NCBI RefSeq assembly: GCF_905147365.1
Contig: NC_056407.1
Location: forward strand, 18,955,980-19,019,979
DNA length: 64,000 bases
Direction of reading: 5' to 3'
DNA from: Aricia agestis
Taxonomy: Eukaryota > Arthropoda > Insecta > Lepidoptera > Lycaenidae
The notes under the pieces are model-generated. The model had not been told where the DNA came from. It searched no databases and worked only from the letters and a program-made list of their open reading frames with translations. Position 1 is the stretch's first letter, and every line of letters starts with the position of its first letter. Below are positions 1 to 24,633 of this stretch, one piece after another. The translations under genes were made by a program, and so were the position numbers.

Positions 1-837
1 TGGTAGGCCCCCTGCAAGCGTCATAAACTGTCAACGGCTGCCGTCGACTGTCGTCAACTACCGCGGACGCGTACCGTCAACTGCCGTCGACTGCCTCCGA
101 CGCGTGCCATCGACGCGTGCCGCCGTCACGTGCCGTTCGTCTGTAAGAAGCCTTACTCGCGATTTGCAAAATCCATTCCGCAATTTATAACACATTACCG
201 TTTGTACCGCAATTATAGGTTACTTGACCTATTTTTTTATCATGCTAATCGTTTGATTATCATCACTTTTCACAAAAAAAAAATATATTTTAAAACCTGT
301 AAAAATGTTGATTGATCAACTACAACTTTTAAATATCGCCAAAAATACTGTCCGCCATAGTGTGACGTCACATTACCACGAAAATTTAAAATGAATAGTT
401 ATAGTCTGTGAACAAGAGTCGGGACTTAGAACAGAAAAAACGATCATCTGTTTTCAAAATGATATTTAAACTTTTTTTGTTAAGAGAACTACTTTGAGCA
501 CAAACAAAACGTTCGAGTCTGAGGTGCCAAACAAATTGAAAAATAAAAAGGAAATAATAAATGAGCCTCCATAAATCCATAACTTTACTAAAAAAAATTA
601 CACTTAGGATCACCTTTTTAGACATTATCTTATTTTTGCCTTCAATAGGAAAGTTTTAATGAATACCCCAGTCCACCAGCGCGTTACATAAAAACTATGA
701 CTTTGGTTTTGAGGTAGTGTGACGTCAATCGTCATGTTGACGTCAAATCATAATTGGAAGTACCGTAAAACGGCCATTCTCCGGAGAGCAAAATTGTCTT
801 TGCCCAGCAGTGGGACAGTATATCTAATAAAAAAATG

Positions 838-1765
838 GTTGGGGAAAAAGTTTCTTCGCATTTTATATAAAAATTCAAAAGGTTTTTTTATAAAGTTTAT
901 TTACAATTGACTAAAGTATATAGGTGCCATTTTGTTCGATAACTTTTTGTCATCTTGTTAGTAGGGACATGTTAGGGCTTCTGATGAAAAAGCTGCGACA
1001 AGTGGTTTTGGCAGTCCTTTTGTGATGTCAACCTGACACTGCCTAAGGAATTCTGCAGCAACCGAAACAGATGGAAATCTGAAGGTGCAAGGTCAGAACT
1101 ATACGGCGGATGCATTCACACCTCCCAGCCAAACTCTAGCTTTTGCTGAGTGGCTAAAGATGTGCGAGGTCTAGCGGTATCATGGTGAAAACACACATCT
1201 CTCTGTTGATTAATCCCGGCCGCTTTCTGTCAACTTCTTGCTTTAATCTCATCAGTTGTTCGCAGTACAGTTCAAAATCGATGGTTCTGCCTGGCGGTAA
1301 CAGCTCATAATTAATAATGTCCTTCCAATCCCACCACACACACAGCGTCACCTTGTTGTGAGTTAACCCGGGGTTCTCCACAGTCTGTGAAGCCTGACCG
1401 GCTTTTGACCACGATCTTTTTCGCACGTTCTTGTCGTACGTGATCCACTTTTCATCACCAGTTATCAGCTTCTTCAAAAATGGTTCGGTTTCATTACGTT
1501 CTAATAAATAATCACAAATGAGTACATGGTTCATTAGGTTTCTTTCAGTGAGCTCATGAGGCACCCAAATATCGAGCTTTTTTGTGTACCCAGCTTTTTT
1601 CAAATGCGCCAAAACTGTTTTGTGATCAATCCCCAGTTCTTCAGCTATATCGTAACTACTAATATGCCGATCTTGCTCCACTTTTTCAAAAATGGCATCA
1701 GTTTTGTCCGTAACAGGGCGACCAGAGCGACGTGCATCTTTGATATTAAAATTAACGTTAAACAT
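838..1765 (-). pseudogene. Mariner-family transposase, N-truncated and frameshifted
   Basis: Read on the minus strand, 1765-1154 stays open and matches mariner transposases: DARRSGRPV, a helix-turn-helix region (SSYDIAEELGIDHKTVLAHL), WVPHELTERN, ITGDEKWITYD with the first catalytic aspartate, RKRSWSK, and VWWDWKD with the second. Just before the third catalytic aspartate the frame breaks (REMCVFT... then out of frame), and C-terminal matter with YSSDLAPSDFHLF can be read in another frame down to about 1000. About 80-90 N-terminal residues are absent. The 3' end near 838-865 (GGGGAAAAAGTTTCTTCGCA) looks like the terminal repeat; no partner was found on the other side. The element cannot be active. 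Confidence 0.9.
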
Positions 1766-1833
1766 TACATTTGTCTAATTACCGTACCCATAATTTTTTT
1801 AAGTCTTATTATCAATTAGTATTTTAATAAGAT

Positions 1834-2673
1834 AAAACCGACTTCAAAATTGTATGTAATTGAGAATTAAAATTCCGTATCTCAAAAACTACTACACTGA
1901 TTTTGATGAAACTTGCATTATTTCCTAAATTAAACAATACCTAGTACAACAAAAAAAGAATTACATACATACATAAACTTTTGAAATTTGGTACATATTT
2001 TGCTCAGATGCTGATATAGACTTACATAACACTGTTACGTGCTAGGGTTCGAGGATTTGGAGAGAAAGACCTGGTGACTCTCTTGAAGACTTTATTAACA
2101 CTGCACTAAACACTAGGTCACAACACTTAGCACTAAGTCCAAACACTAATCACTAGGTCCAATCACTAAGCACTATCACTGTCCTAGGTCGTAGCCAAGT
2201 CGTAGGTTTCACTGGTTCACTCACTATTGATCACTTGATGTCGCCTCGAAGATCGCTCAGATTGAACTCACTCGCCGGGCCTGCCTGCGGCTCTTTTTAT
2301 ATGGCGAGACGAATTCCAGAAATTTCCCGATTCACGTAAACAAGTAAACAACCGTGGGAAATTTCTAGGAGGCTCGGGCATGTACCACAATAAAACTGCC
2401 GTCCTTGCGATAAGTGCAGTAATTTGAATTTAATTTAGACCTTATGGACTCAGTCATAAGGTCTAAATTCAAACACGCTAACAAATAAAGGGTAAACACG
2501 TAAACAAACATTAGACCTTTCTAGAAGGTTCGAGTATGTACTTGCGCACCACGTGTCCGTATACCATGTACCGTAACAATACATATTATACGAAAACTGG
2601 GCAGTTCTGGGAATATTACATACATACGCGTCGAATTGAAATTTGATAACCTCTTTTTTTAAGTCGGTTAAAA
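1834..2673. mobile_element. ACCGACTTC-ended TIR element carrying a nested LTR
   Basis: Ends read AAAACCGACTTC (1834-1845) and AAGTCGGTTAAAA (2661-2673), inverted to one another. The interior left of the LTR is a diverged 'cell-surface-like' repeat text also seen at 9.3-9.7, 10.6, 11.7, 33.4 and 55.6 kb. A solo LTR interrupts it at 2033-2578. Confidence 0.6.
2033..2578 (-). mobile_element. Solo LTR of a retrotransposon
   Basis: The 546-bp unit has perfect inverted ends TGTTACG and CGTAACA (TG...CA rule). On the minus strand a TATA-like ATATAAAAAG lies at about 2293-2303 and AATAAAGTC at about 2086-2094, arranged as U3-R-U5 should be. No internal coding region or second LTR is adjacent. A clear target-site duplication was not found, so flank decay is likely. 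Which superfamily it came from cannot be said. Confidence 0.72.
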
Positions 2674-2958
2674 AACTTTATATGCCTCATTTACTATTGT
2701 GTTTGTATCTTTCATTTCTTTAATATTTCAATGTGTTCAAGTCAAATCAACGAAGAAAAAAAAAGGTTAACAGTAATTAGGCAAATAATGCCGAACCGGA
2801 GAATGACCGAAAAGCGTTTTCGCGAGTACAAATTAAAAAGTATAAGAACATAATATTTTCAAATCGACTTTATTTATCAATCATAAGCTTTCATTTTATG
2901 ATAAGTGCAAAATACGCCTTTTAATTCAATTTAGAAGTAACGTTATATTATGTAGGTT

Positions 2959-3096
2959 CGGGCCTGTTTCACCACTTCCTGATAAGTGCCGAATGGATAT
3001 CCACCACTTCACTTGACAGATGAAGTATTGAGAATCTGTCAAAAAAGTTGTAAATAGCCTATTCGGCACTTTATCAGAAAGTGGTGAAACAGGCCC
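2959..3096. mobile_element. Foldback MITE, GGGCCTGTTTCACC family, copy 1
   Basis: Arms begin GGGCCTGTTTCACCACTTCC and mirror at 3062-3096, with about 35 bp of near-perfect inverted sequence around a short AT-rich centre. A second copy is at about 10865-10995. Confidence 0.8.
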
Positions 3097-3532
3097 TTTC
3101 GGAGCCAATTATATACGAAGGAAACAAAATGTATCATCTCCTTTTATTTTTTATATCATAATATAATCTAGATACGTACCATGCATTATTTTAAACAAGA
3201 TTTAATTTAAAAATCTAAAGAAGACAAGATATTTCGCACTCTATATTTACGAGACAATTAAAATACTTAAAATTATTGAAAGCGTTACAGTTACATAATA
3301 TTATCAAGTTATAAATTGTACTAGTAATTTACAAGCAATTAATAATTTTAATAGTTATTTCCATTGTGATCGTTTTTGTCATTAAGTACTTATAACATCG
3401 TTATTTAAAATTTTAAAATGCCATTTCCAATGCAATTGTTCCAAATTTAAAATAATTGTTTTATTGAAAGTGAGTGGTTATAAAACCACTGAAACGATTT
3501 TGCTGAAATTTGGTATGCAGGTACTATAAGAG

Positions 3533-3680
3533 AGTAGTCCCACCTTCAGGAGCAGGAACTCCGTTGGGATTTTAGTGGGTAGTCCTGGGTGCGTCTTCGC
3601 CCCGGGGAGTCCCACAAACCTCGGTGGTCCTCTCCAGGCCCCGGGGATGCGTAAACGCATTCCCCCAACGAAAAAAAAAA
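3533..3680 (+). mobile_element. Short poly(A)-tailed retroposon with a 13-bp target-site duplication
   Basis: A GC-rich 148-bp segment ending in A10 is flanked by exact copies of GGTACTATAAGAG (3520-3532 and 3681-3693). The host text reads through perfectly once the insert is removed. It is either a SINE or a 5'-truncated LINE tail. Orientation is given by the poly(A). Confidence 0.85.
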
Positions 3681-3894
3681 GGTACTATAAGAGTCCCGGG
3701 ATAGGACATACTATGTCCTTTCCAGGTATAAAAATGTACGGTTCCCGTGCGATAGTGGATTTACTGGAAGAGACGTTTTTTTGGGCTTCAACTAGTTTAG
3801 TATACCTACTTAATAATGATATATCATGGTTAAACTTAACCGGTAGCGGCTAAAATGATCGGTTATAGTCACGGATAACCTATACTGACTCTGA

Positions 3895-4401
3895 GGGCCT
3901 GTATTCACTTTGATAAGTGCAAGTGCAGGTGATTAGTGATTAGGAGAAAATATAAAACTTGCACTAATCAGTAGCAACTGATTAGTGCAAGTCTTATATT
4001 AGAAAGTGTGGACAGCAGTCCACACTTTCTACTTATTACTAATCACCTACACTTATCACTAATCGAAGTCAATTCAGGCCATAATTTTCTGCTGATTACT
4101 AATCACCTTCAATTATCACCTGCACTTATCACTAATCAAAGTGAATTGAGGCCATAAGTGTCTAAACACACTAGGCCGAAAATACGCCGCCGAAGTTCGG
4201 CATGCTTACGCCTGCGATGTATAATTACTAAATGAGTGATGACACACCATGCCAAAATTACGTCGCGTTATAGCATAAGCGTAGCATTGCAGGCATAGTC
4301 ATATGTGCCGAAAGTGGACAGCGACTGATTAGTGCACGTCCTTTACTTTCTCCTAATCACTAATCACCTGCACTCGCACTGATCAAAGTGAATAGAGGCC
4401 C
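3895..4401. mobile_element. Composite MITE with one left arm and three right arms
   Basis: The left arm at 3895 (GGGCCTGTATTCACTTTGAT) has inverted counterparts ending near 4080, 4152 and 4401 (each CACTTATCACTAATC- or AAAGTGAATTGAGGCC-like). Between the last two lies text starting GTGTCTAAACACACTAGGCC, the same family as the inner element at 46354-46508. This looks like repeated insertion or local rearrangement of one family. Confidence 0.65.
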
Positions 4402-4785
4402 TTGATCTCGATAGTATATTCGCGCGCAAAAGCAACTTTGGAATGATCGAGAGAAATGTCTAAATTGGCTGATAGATCGTTCAATTCCAGTGTCCATTGT
4501 TGTTGTTGTGTGCTGAATTGCCGATTGTCCATCTGGATCACGCCACCACGCGCCATCTCAGATAATAATAATCTTGGCCAATGTCAATGTAAAAGTTCGC
4601 GTATGTAAGATATCGAGTAAATGACGAAAGGCATTCGCAATATTATCATACATTACCCGCATCACAGTGGGCACTGTAGATTTAGCCCCGATAAAATTGG
4701 TGCCGTAATAATTATTATTAATTATACATATCACCGAATACTTTTGAGTAGTTTCCAGATCAGACGACCAGTAGCACTACCATGA

Positions 4786-4910
4786 GTTTAAAGCCGATAC
4801 TCGACTCCGACTACGTAAATAATATTTAATATGGCAAATTTTACAGCGCCTCTAGCGGTTACTTGCGGATCTAAAATCGCCATACTAAATATTTACGTAG
4901 TCGGTATCGC
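4786..4910. repeat. Small foldback repeat
   Basis: Inverted arms CGACTACGTAAATAATATTT (left) and AAATATTTACGTAGTCG (right) enclose about 60 bases. Probably a short MITE. Confidence 0.65.
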
Positions 4911-5814
4911 GTATCGAAAAATACTATAGATAATAAACCCATGGTAGAACTATAGATCACTTACTTAATATCATAGTTGTATTGAATTTTACCACAGATT
5001 ACTAAAAAGTTACTACGTAACTATACAATGTACAGATTGTTATGGTTCTGTGGATTCTATATTTTTCGATCCAATTCTCTTTCTGTGTGTAAAACCGAGT
5101 CAGTTTTGTTGTTTTGTCGTCGTAAATCTAAAAGCCAATATATCAATAGTTTGCGGAAAATAACTGCTGTGACACTCCGCCGGTGTGGAAAATTTGAAAA
5201 ATACTTTCCTGCCCCAGTCGGTCTTCGTACGAGACGACCTTTTCATTTTTCCACTTGCAATATGAAAGACCGTGCAGTGCTTCCAAAGGTCGGAAACTAA
5301 GTTAAAGTACAATGGTACACAAAATAGGGCCTGTCCATATCTCCACGTCACGACGTCGTCAACGTGGAACGGTGCGGTAACGTGACACGGTACGTTGACG
5401 TGACGTGTAAATTTACGTCAACATAACGTGAAATGCACATCACGATATAGCAACATTGTACGTCACCATGCCTTGTAAAACTGCTACATTCTTCACTAGA
5501 TCTAGATGTGGACCGCACACACAATACGTATTCTGCGTTTGCTATTGTTAAAAACGGAGAAAGAGAAGCAAAATGACGTATTCTAGACGTAATATAATCT
5601 AAGTTTAGTATACAACCAACAAAAAAAAAAGTCATAAACTTACAACTTTCGCCCTCCATCTCCTAAAATGGGGGGTGGAGGTTTATATGAGACTTTAACA
5701 AATTTTATAAATCAGGACATAAGAGTTTACACGGTACTGTAGACAGTAAGTAAAAAACCTTTAAATAAGTACTTACAAGAACCAACTTACAAAAAGAACT
5801 GAAATCCCACCAAA

Positions 5815-5965
5815 AACATTTCTTGTAAAATGTTGTTGAGACGACAAGACAAGGTTTACCCTGTGAAAAAGATATAAGATCTCATGTAGAGCCAAGCTTC
5901 TGAATCCACACGGCCTAACTCTACTGACCATAACTTAAACAAATTCTTCATATCAGTAAATATGT
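5815..5965. repeat. Fragment of a hAT-like repeat
   Basis: Shares the phrases AATCCCACCAAAAACATTTC, ATCTCATGTAGAGCCAAGCT and CAAATTCT...CAGTAAATA with the interior of the complete element at 21100-21561. Confidence 0.65.
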
Positions 5966-6135
5966 ATGGCTCGGTTGTTTTCATAACGTTACTAACTTCG
6001 GATCAGAAACTAAATATTATTCGCATCATCTCTACGACGGTAGCGATAGCGTATTCATTATTCATTCTTGGTTTTATTTTATTTCTGTGTCAACCAAAAG
6101 CTTTGCTAAAAGAATAGAGACATGAAAAAGTACTC

Positions 6136-6292
6136 ACATGCGGTTTTGCTCGATAGTTTTACTCCAAATCGAGTAATAATTACTGTGTGGGCCGCAAAAC
6201 TCACAGCTCGAAGGCTCGCATCGAGCCGACTTGATGGAATTAAATATATCGATTTAGAATAAAACTATCGAGCAATGCTGAATGTGTGGACG
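6136..6292. repeat. Foldback repeat with GCTCGATAGTTTTA arms
   Basis: GCGGTTTTGCTCGATAGTTT on the left is mirrored by AAACTATCGAGCAATGC on the right. A further TGCTCGATCGAGCA palindrome follows at about 6328. Confidence 0.6.
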
Positions 6293-6531
6293 AAATCCCG
6301 AGCCGCGGGTTTTGCTCGACGTTATTGCTCGATCGAGCAAAGCCGTATTTGAGTATTTATCATTATTCATTAGCCTATATTACCTGCGACATTCACCACC
6401 TTATTTGCTGAAATCGGACCTGTAGCTTAACCACTAGGAAGGCACATACATAGCCTCATAGGCTGCCAAAATTATTTTGGCTTCGCAGTAGTCGGGTAAA
6501 ATGTATCGCTTCGTCTCGTCACGTTGCAAAG

Positions 6532-6839
6532 TTTTTTTTTATGAAATAAGGGGGCAAACGAGCAAACGGGTCACCTGATGGAAAGCAACTTCCGTCGCCC
6601 ATGGACACTCGCAGCATCAGAAGAACTGCAGGTGCATTGCCAGCCTTTCGAGAGGGAATAGGGTAATAGGGGAGGGTAGGGTGGGAAGGGAAGGGTTTGG
6701 GTAGGGGATTGGGCCTCCGGTAAACTCACTCACTCGGCGAAACACAGCGCAAGCGCTGTTTCATGCCGGTTTTCTGTGAGCCCGTGGTATTTCTCCGGTC
6801 GAGCCAACCCATTCGTTCCGAAGCATGGCTCTCCCACGT
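6532..6839 (-). mobile_element. 330-bp SINE family, copy 1
   Basis: Poly(A) tail at 6532-6540 on the minus strand. The head in transcript sense starts ACGTGGGAGAGCCATGCTTC, followed by GGCTCGACCGG (B-box-like), a variable CCCTA/CCCTTCC tract, and a tail block CCATCAGGTGACCCGTTTGC before the A run. Same architecture in all eight copies in the window. Confidence 0.85.
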
Positions 6840-7256
6840 CAGACAGTAACCTATTCGAAATGGTTATAAGTAGGTAATCATCTTTATTAAAATATATTTA
6901 CTATGATTTATTTTGAAAGAAAGCGTGGAGCGTTTATGTAGTCTAGTTAGGTACTATCTTTTTGGACAAAATAAACCCTTTCATTTGATACCCATATCAT
7001 GGGAGTGCATTTCAAATCGCCTATCCGCCATCTTGGGGAGGCCGTCATATTGGATTGGTAATGATGTTTTTTAGCTAGTCAATGGTCATGTATTGTCATC
7101 CGAACTCAGAGCGTGTCCAAAATAATTTCATCCTAATCGAAGACCGGAAAGTGGGTTATATTAAGACTCCAAGATTTTCTTGTGAAGTGTGAAGTGAAGC
7201 TAATAAAAGGGTATTAATTACAAATCAACGAATTTTTAACGTTGTTCCAGTAGAGA

Positions 7257-19694
<12,438 letters not shown>

Positions 19695-20047
19695 AGTTTT
19701 AGGGAATATAATTCTGTAATCTCTTCGACGATAGAGGGCGTTACCACTATCCTTAGGATGCGTTCAGACTACGACATACACAGAATACGCAAAGTGTACA
19801 AGTAATTATTGTGAATATTATGACACGAGTCAAAGAGGCTTTAGCCAAGTTCATAATGGTTATGAAGACACTTAGCGATGTATATTGTCAAAACTTTTGT
19901 TTCAGAACTTCGTCGTCGCGATTAGCGATGACAACTTGGGTAGAGGTTCCGAAATCGAGTTTTTCTTTGTAGTCTGAACGTACCATTAGATTATAGAATT
20001 TCACCATATCAGGGACGCGTGAGGTCGAGAGTTTTGGGTAAATTGAA

Positions 20048-20495
20048 AAAATCGGCCAAGTGCGAGTCGGACTCGCACACGAAGGGTTCCGTACCGTTAT
20101 AGAGCGAAAATAAGGAAAAAATTGTATTTTTGTATGGGAGCCCCCCTTAATTATTTAATTTATTTTAATTTTATTATTTAACATTAAAGTACACATATAA
20201 TTGAGGATTTTGTGAACATTTCATGTGTCTATATTATGTTGCTATTATGAAATACGAGCCAAAAACACCAAATAAATAACATTTGTTGTATGGGAGCCCC
20301 CTTAAATATTTACTTTATTTTATTTTTAGTATTTGTTGTTATAGCGGAACCAGAAATACATAATCTGTGAAAATTGCAGACGTCTAGCTCTAGTTCTTGA
20401 GTTACAGCCTGGAGACAGACAGACAGACGGACAGACATCGAAGTCTCAGGAATAGGGTCCCGTTTTTACCCTTTGGGTACGGAACCCTAAAAAGA
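20048..20495 (-). repeat. GGTTCCGTACCC / GAGTCGGACTCGC dispersed repeat, copy 2
   Basis: Runs from GGCCAAGTGCGAGTCGGACT to TTTGGGTACGGAACCCTAAA, about 450 bp, with GTATGGGAGCCCCC twice inside. It lies about 350 bases behind the desaturase stop codon, possibly in the 3' UTR. Confidence 0.75.
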
Positions 20496-20611
20496 AGCCA
20501 GAGCATCCATGAAGACTCACGACTTAGCGCGTCCTTAGTATATTATAATTTATAGGTATACGTCATAAAAACAAGTTACCTATTATAGCGTTCGCGTTAA
20601 GTTTGCTGTGA

Positions 20612-20760
20612 GGCTAAGACCCAATTTCACCAACAACTGTTAAAGATAATGCTCGAATTAGTATCACGTTGCCCCTTTCGTTTTCCTTATGAATGAAAGA
20701 GAAGACATGACATTTTAACAAGCTGTTAACACTAACAGACGTTGGTGAAATTGGGGATAA
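20612..20760. mobile_element. Foldback MITE, CCCAATTTCACCAACG family, copy 1
   Basis: Ends ACCCAATTTCACCAACAACT and AGACGTTGGTGAAATTGGGG. The partner copy at 53458-53596 is inverted relative to it in its interior. Confidence 0.78.
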
Positions 20761-21099
20761 ATGTGAAATTCAAAATGGCCTCCTGCAGTTTGATAGAATC
20801 TTGATCCATTTTGTTTTTTTTTTTAAATCTCATTGCAGACTTATGTAGAACACCCTCTATTTATTATCACGTGATCTTAGATTTAGTATGAAATTGTGAT
20901 AATTCTTTGTATTTATCAACTTTAATGCCATCTTAAATTATATTTTATGTGACAATTACTCGACTCGGGTTTAAAAGTTGTAAAATTTTTATGTCAGTGC
21001 CATGACGCTATCAAAACAATAGAAAGGCGTGGATGAAAATATAATATTATACTTAGTCTTTGTCTGGCAAAAATTGCGATTTTTTTATACAGAATAAAT

Positions 21100-21561
21100 C
21101 AGTGGCGGATTTACCAATAGGCTAAGTAGGCTGGAGCCTAGGGCGGCAGATTTAGGGGGGCGGCAAATTTTGCCCCATTTTTTATCTTACAGAAATAAAA
21201 AATCCCACCAAAAACATTTCTCGTAAAATATTGCCGAGACGACCAGTATATTAGGTTTACGGTTTACCCTGTGAAAAAGATATGTGATCTCATGTAGAGC
21301 CAAGCTTCTGAATCTACACGGCCGAACTCTACTGACCCTAATTTAAACAAATTCTACATACCAGTAAATAATGTATGACATCGCCGTTTCGCTACCGCAC
21401 AGGGTGAAACCTTGTGTGGTCGTCGCAGCAAAAATTTTCAAAAAATGTTTTCGGTGGGATATGATTGTGAACTAAGCTAACGTATTGAATTTCAAAGGTT
21501 AGTTATAGTGGCTGCAAAAATTGAATAGCCTACAGGCGGCAAATTTGTAAATCCGCCACTG
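21100..21561. mobile_element. hAT-like non-autonomous transposon with exact 8-bp TSD
   Basis: Ends CAGTGGCGGATTTACCAA and AAATCCGCCACTG are inverted; GAATAAAT occurs directly on both sides (21092-21099 and 21562-21569). CA..TG ends with an 8-bp duplication fit hAT. No transposase frame remains in the 462 bp. Confidence 0.85.
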
Positions 21562-22499
21562 GAATAAATATTCTAAACTTTACAAAATGAATACTATACT
21601 TATTATGCTAGCTTTACTTTAAAAAAATCTGTTCACCGCCTCAACACCTTGGCTCTTTTGTAATAGTGAAAATTGTTGTCATAGAAAAAATATATTTATA
21701 TTATCTAGGGGTAGGTACATTAATTGTGGAAAGTACCAAAACAGAGTAAAAATCCTGTATCAAAAGAAGACAAGGTAGGCACTTACACTGTATGACTAAC
21801 AGCTATAATCCCCTTTTTGATGTCGGTTAAAGTGTTAGTCGCCAATATAGGTACATGGGCTGTGAAGATGTGAAATAATAATATTTATATTTTATGATAA
21901 TTGTCAATGACTACCATTGTAACTCCGAAAATACTGTCGTACGGTCCGTTTTTCGCAATTTTAATTAAGTAGATATTATATTTTTACAATTTTATAAGTG
22001 ATATTATGTAAATTCATAAAAATACTTGTTGCTGTAGGAAATATACAATCTAAGTAAGTACATGGTTATTTAATATTTATATAATTTTAAATTATTTTAG
22101 AATAATAAAATTTTAACTTAATAAATTGTTTTTATAACTTTTTGCTCTTTGTTCTTGTGTGAATGTTCTTTATTTGTCACGTCATTACGATAAGCCAAAT
22201 CTTTTCATATAAGTATAATAATATTATAAAGATTTAATATTATTATGTTCCTTGCAATAACAAACGTATTTAAATAACTTTGTTTTGTTACACCCTGTAG
22301 AGTATATAACATAACAAAATACGTAATGTCGTCACCGTGACGCACTAACTTGCGTCATCTGCGTACAGTGTACATGACGGGCTATCGTTTCTAAAAGTTC
22401 AAGAGTCAAACCTTTGAAACAGAGATTAAAGGTTTCATACACAAGAAAATGGAAATTCACGAACACAGTCCAAAGTAGGTATCTTCGATGTCATGACAC

Positions 22500-22760
22500 A
22501 AACTTTTCGATTCCGATACGTCATCTACAGACGATGATAGTACTAGTATGTTTTGGCTCGTGAAGATTATAAATTTGGTATATGTCTCAACGTGCTACAT
22601 TGGTGGGTACGAAATGCCCCTTGTTCTTTAAAAATTTCAACATCAGTTCTAAGTCGGCATACTCTATAATTATGTCTATAGTGCTCTCAGCCTATCTTGT
22701 CTCTAGCGTTTATTCACCCTACCGCTACCATGTTTTAGAAAATCTTGACGTAATTTATCG
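22500..22760. repeat. Repeat containing the empty site of a SINE insertion
   Basis: TTTCGATTCCGATACGTCAT, ACAGACGATGATAGTACTAG and TATGTTTTGGCTCGTGA run on without a break; the same text at 24.58-25.02 kb is split by a SINE. Later text (CAGTTCTAAGTCGGCATACT) recurs near 44.82 kb. Confidence 0.7.
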
Positions 22761-22799
22761 TTCTCTATACAAATCGTGACAGAAAACGAAGCGATAGAA

Positions 22800-24000
22800 G
22801 TTTCATAATACCTCATCCAAATACGTAGCGTCGTAACTCAGAAATTTGCAATTTTTGAAGTTGGATTTACTTAATTGCGATATTATCAGCAAATTCATGT
22901 TATTTTTATCGTAATTATGATAATAATTGATTTTTTGTGAAAAACTCAGTTTAAATATTTTTTTATAAATATTGGGTTTTTCGTAGTTTTATACATGTTA
23001 AATAAACAGCTTATAAATTATATCATCCGATAAAAGGGAATCATTATTTTTTTATGAAAAGTACACAAAAATATATTTTTCACCATCTGTCATACTTATA
23101 CAGAAATCCAAAATTTCAAGTTACTCCTGTTTTATCGCGAGTACCTTTGACGAGCCTTTTACAACAGGGGTACTGAACTTTGGTCACCTTTTTTATGTTT
23201 GCACATGAACACGGAATCGCCTTAAGCTCGCTATAGAAATGACTAAGATATAATATTATTACAATGTTCCATAAAATAAAAATATTATTATTCTGTGAAA
23301 GCTAAAATATGCATATTCATAATGATTGTTATAATAGTAGGCACTAGCGGTACCGACGGATTTAACTCCGACTTATTGAACCGACTTTATGAAATTAAAA
23401 TTGTCAGAAGCGGTAAAGTTACATTATTGTAAATAATGTTATGCAACGATGGTATCATTCTTATATTTTCAAATTTTTCACGTAATTTTAATCATTGTTT
23501 TATAACAATGTGATTTTCGCTAAGTCATCTTGCAATCTGTGTTCTATCTGTGTCATAATATTTAAATACTCGTAATAAACATAATAATATGCTTGAAATT
23601 CCGGTAACTAGACTTACTAAAGTCAAAAATTATTTTAAAGTTCAATGTAAGTATAGGCTTTTTATAATAAGATCCCAGAAAACGTTCAAAATATTATCTC
23701 AATTAATAAATTTAAAAAAGTTGTTAAACAAACGTTTGTGTACCAAAGCATACTATAGTTACTATTTTGATGAATGAAAGTACACTGTGGGAATAAGTTC
23801 GCCCCCTGCAGAGTTGTTTCTGTATAATATTACGTATTGTACACTTGTTGTATTAAGTATATTATAATTTAGTCATAATGACACTGTAATTTTAAATGAG
23901 TTGAATTTTGAGTTTAAGTTTGATTTTTTTTATTAAACAATAATATTAAATACTTTCTTAAAGGTTGTCTTGCAGAAACTGCTGTCAGCTTTCGGAAGTA
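22800..24000. other. AT-rich stretch with no recognisable gene
   Basis: No exon-like GC shift, no conserved motif and no clear transposon end on either strand. The small open frames here look random in composition. Confidence 0.6.
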
Positions 24001-24217
24001 AGGGCGAAGCCAAACGAGCGTAATTTATGAGTGAGTGTGAGTCGCAGAATTTCGGTTCGGCAGAATTCTGTTGCAATCAGTTTCATACAAAAGTCCTGTT
24101 TGATTCACACAAGCGTAATTTTGTGAGTCATGATTTGTATGAAAAGATAATATTTAGGTACGCGGCAGAAATTCTGCGACTCACAACTCACAAATTACGC
24201 TCGTTTGGCTTCACCCT
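24001..24217. mobile_element. Foldback MITE, GGGYGAAGCCAAACGAGCG family
   Basis: Left arm AGGGCGAAGCCAAACGAGCG, right arm CGCTCGTTTGGCTTCACCCT, both followed inward by AATTTRTGAGT and GAGTCGCAGAATTTC-type pairs; arms total about 50 bp. Confidence 0.8.
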
Positions 24218-24633
24218 AAGACCGCCTTTTTGTACATAGTTTTCATAAATTGTGTTTTTAAGTTTAAGTATAGTTTTAAGATACACAAAATAAATAAACT
24301 ATTTTCTGTTCTTTTCTATTCTACTTCATATTATTTTATTTATACTCAGAAAAATAATTCGTAAGAAAAATGGTTCGTGATACATGGCGGGGTCACGCTT
24401 CCTCTAGCTTGCTCTACCACGATACACGCGGTCATTTGAATTTGGAAATTTTTGACAGTTATGTGATACAAACGATGCGATAGATATCGCTACATCTGTA
24501 AAATTAGAATACAGTGGTAGACGAAAGGCTGATAACCGCTAGAGACAGGACTGAGCGATTGGACCATACTCTGGTCATGACGTGAAAAACTGTTCGATTC
24601 CGATACGTCATCTACAGACGATGATAGTACTAG

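Noticed and set aside
1..130. CG-rich start of the window with CGTCGACTG and GACGCGTGCC words
   Set aside because: Looks like a CRISPR-like or satellite run at first, but spacing is irregular; the GTGCCGTTC(G/A)TCT end recurs at 37.97-38.06 kb, so it is a dispersed repeat end.
733..815. TTTGCCCAGCAGTGGGACAG text resembling the 3' end of a LINE ORF
   Set aside because: Too short and damaged to assign; may be LINE debris beside the mariner remnant.
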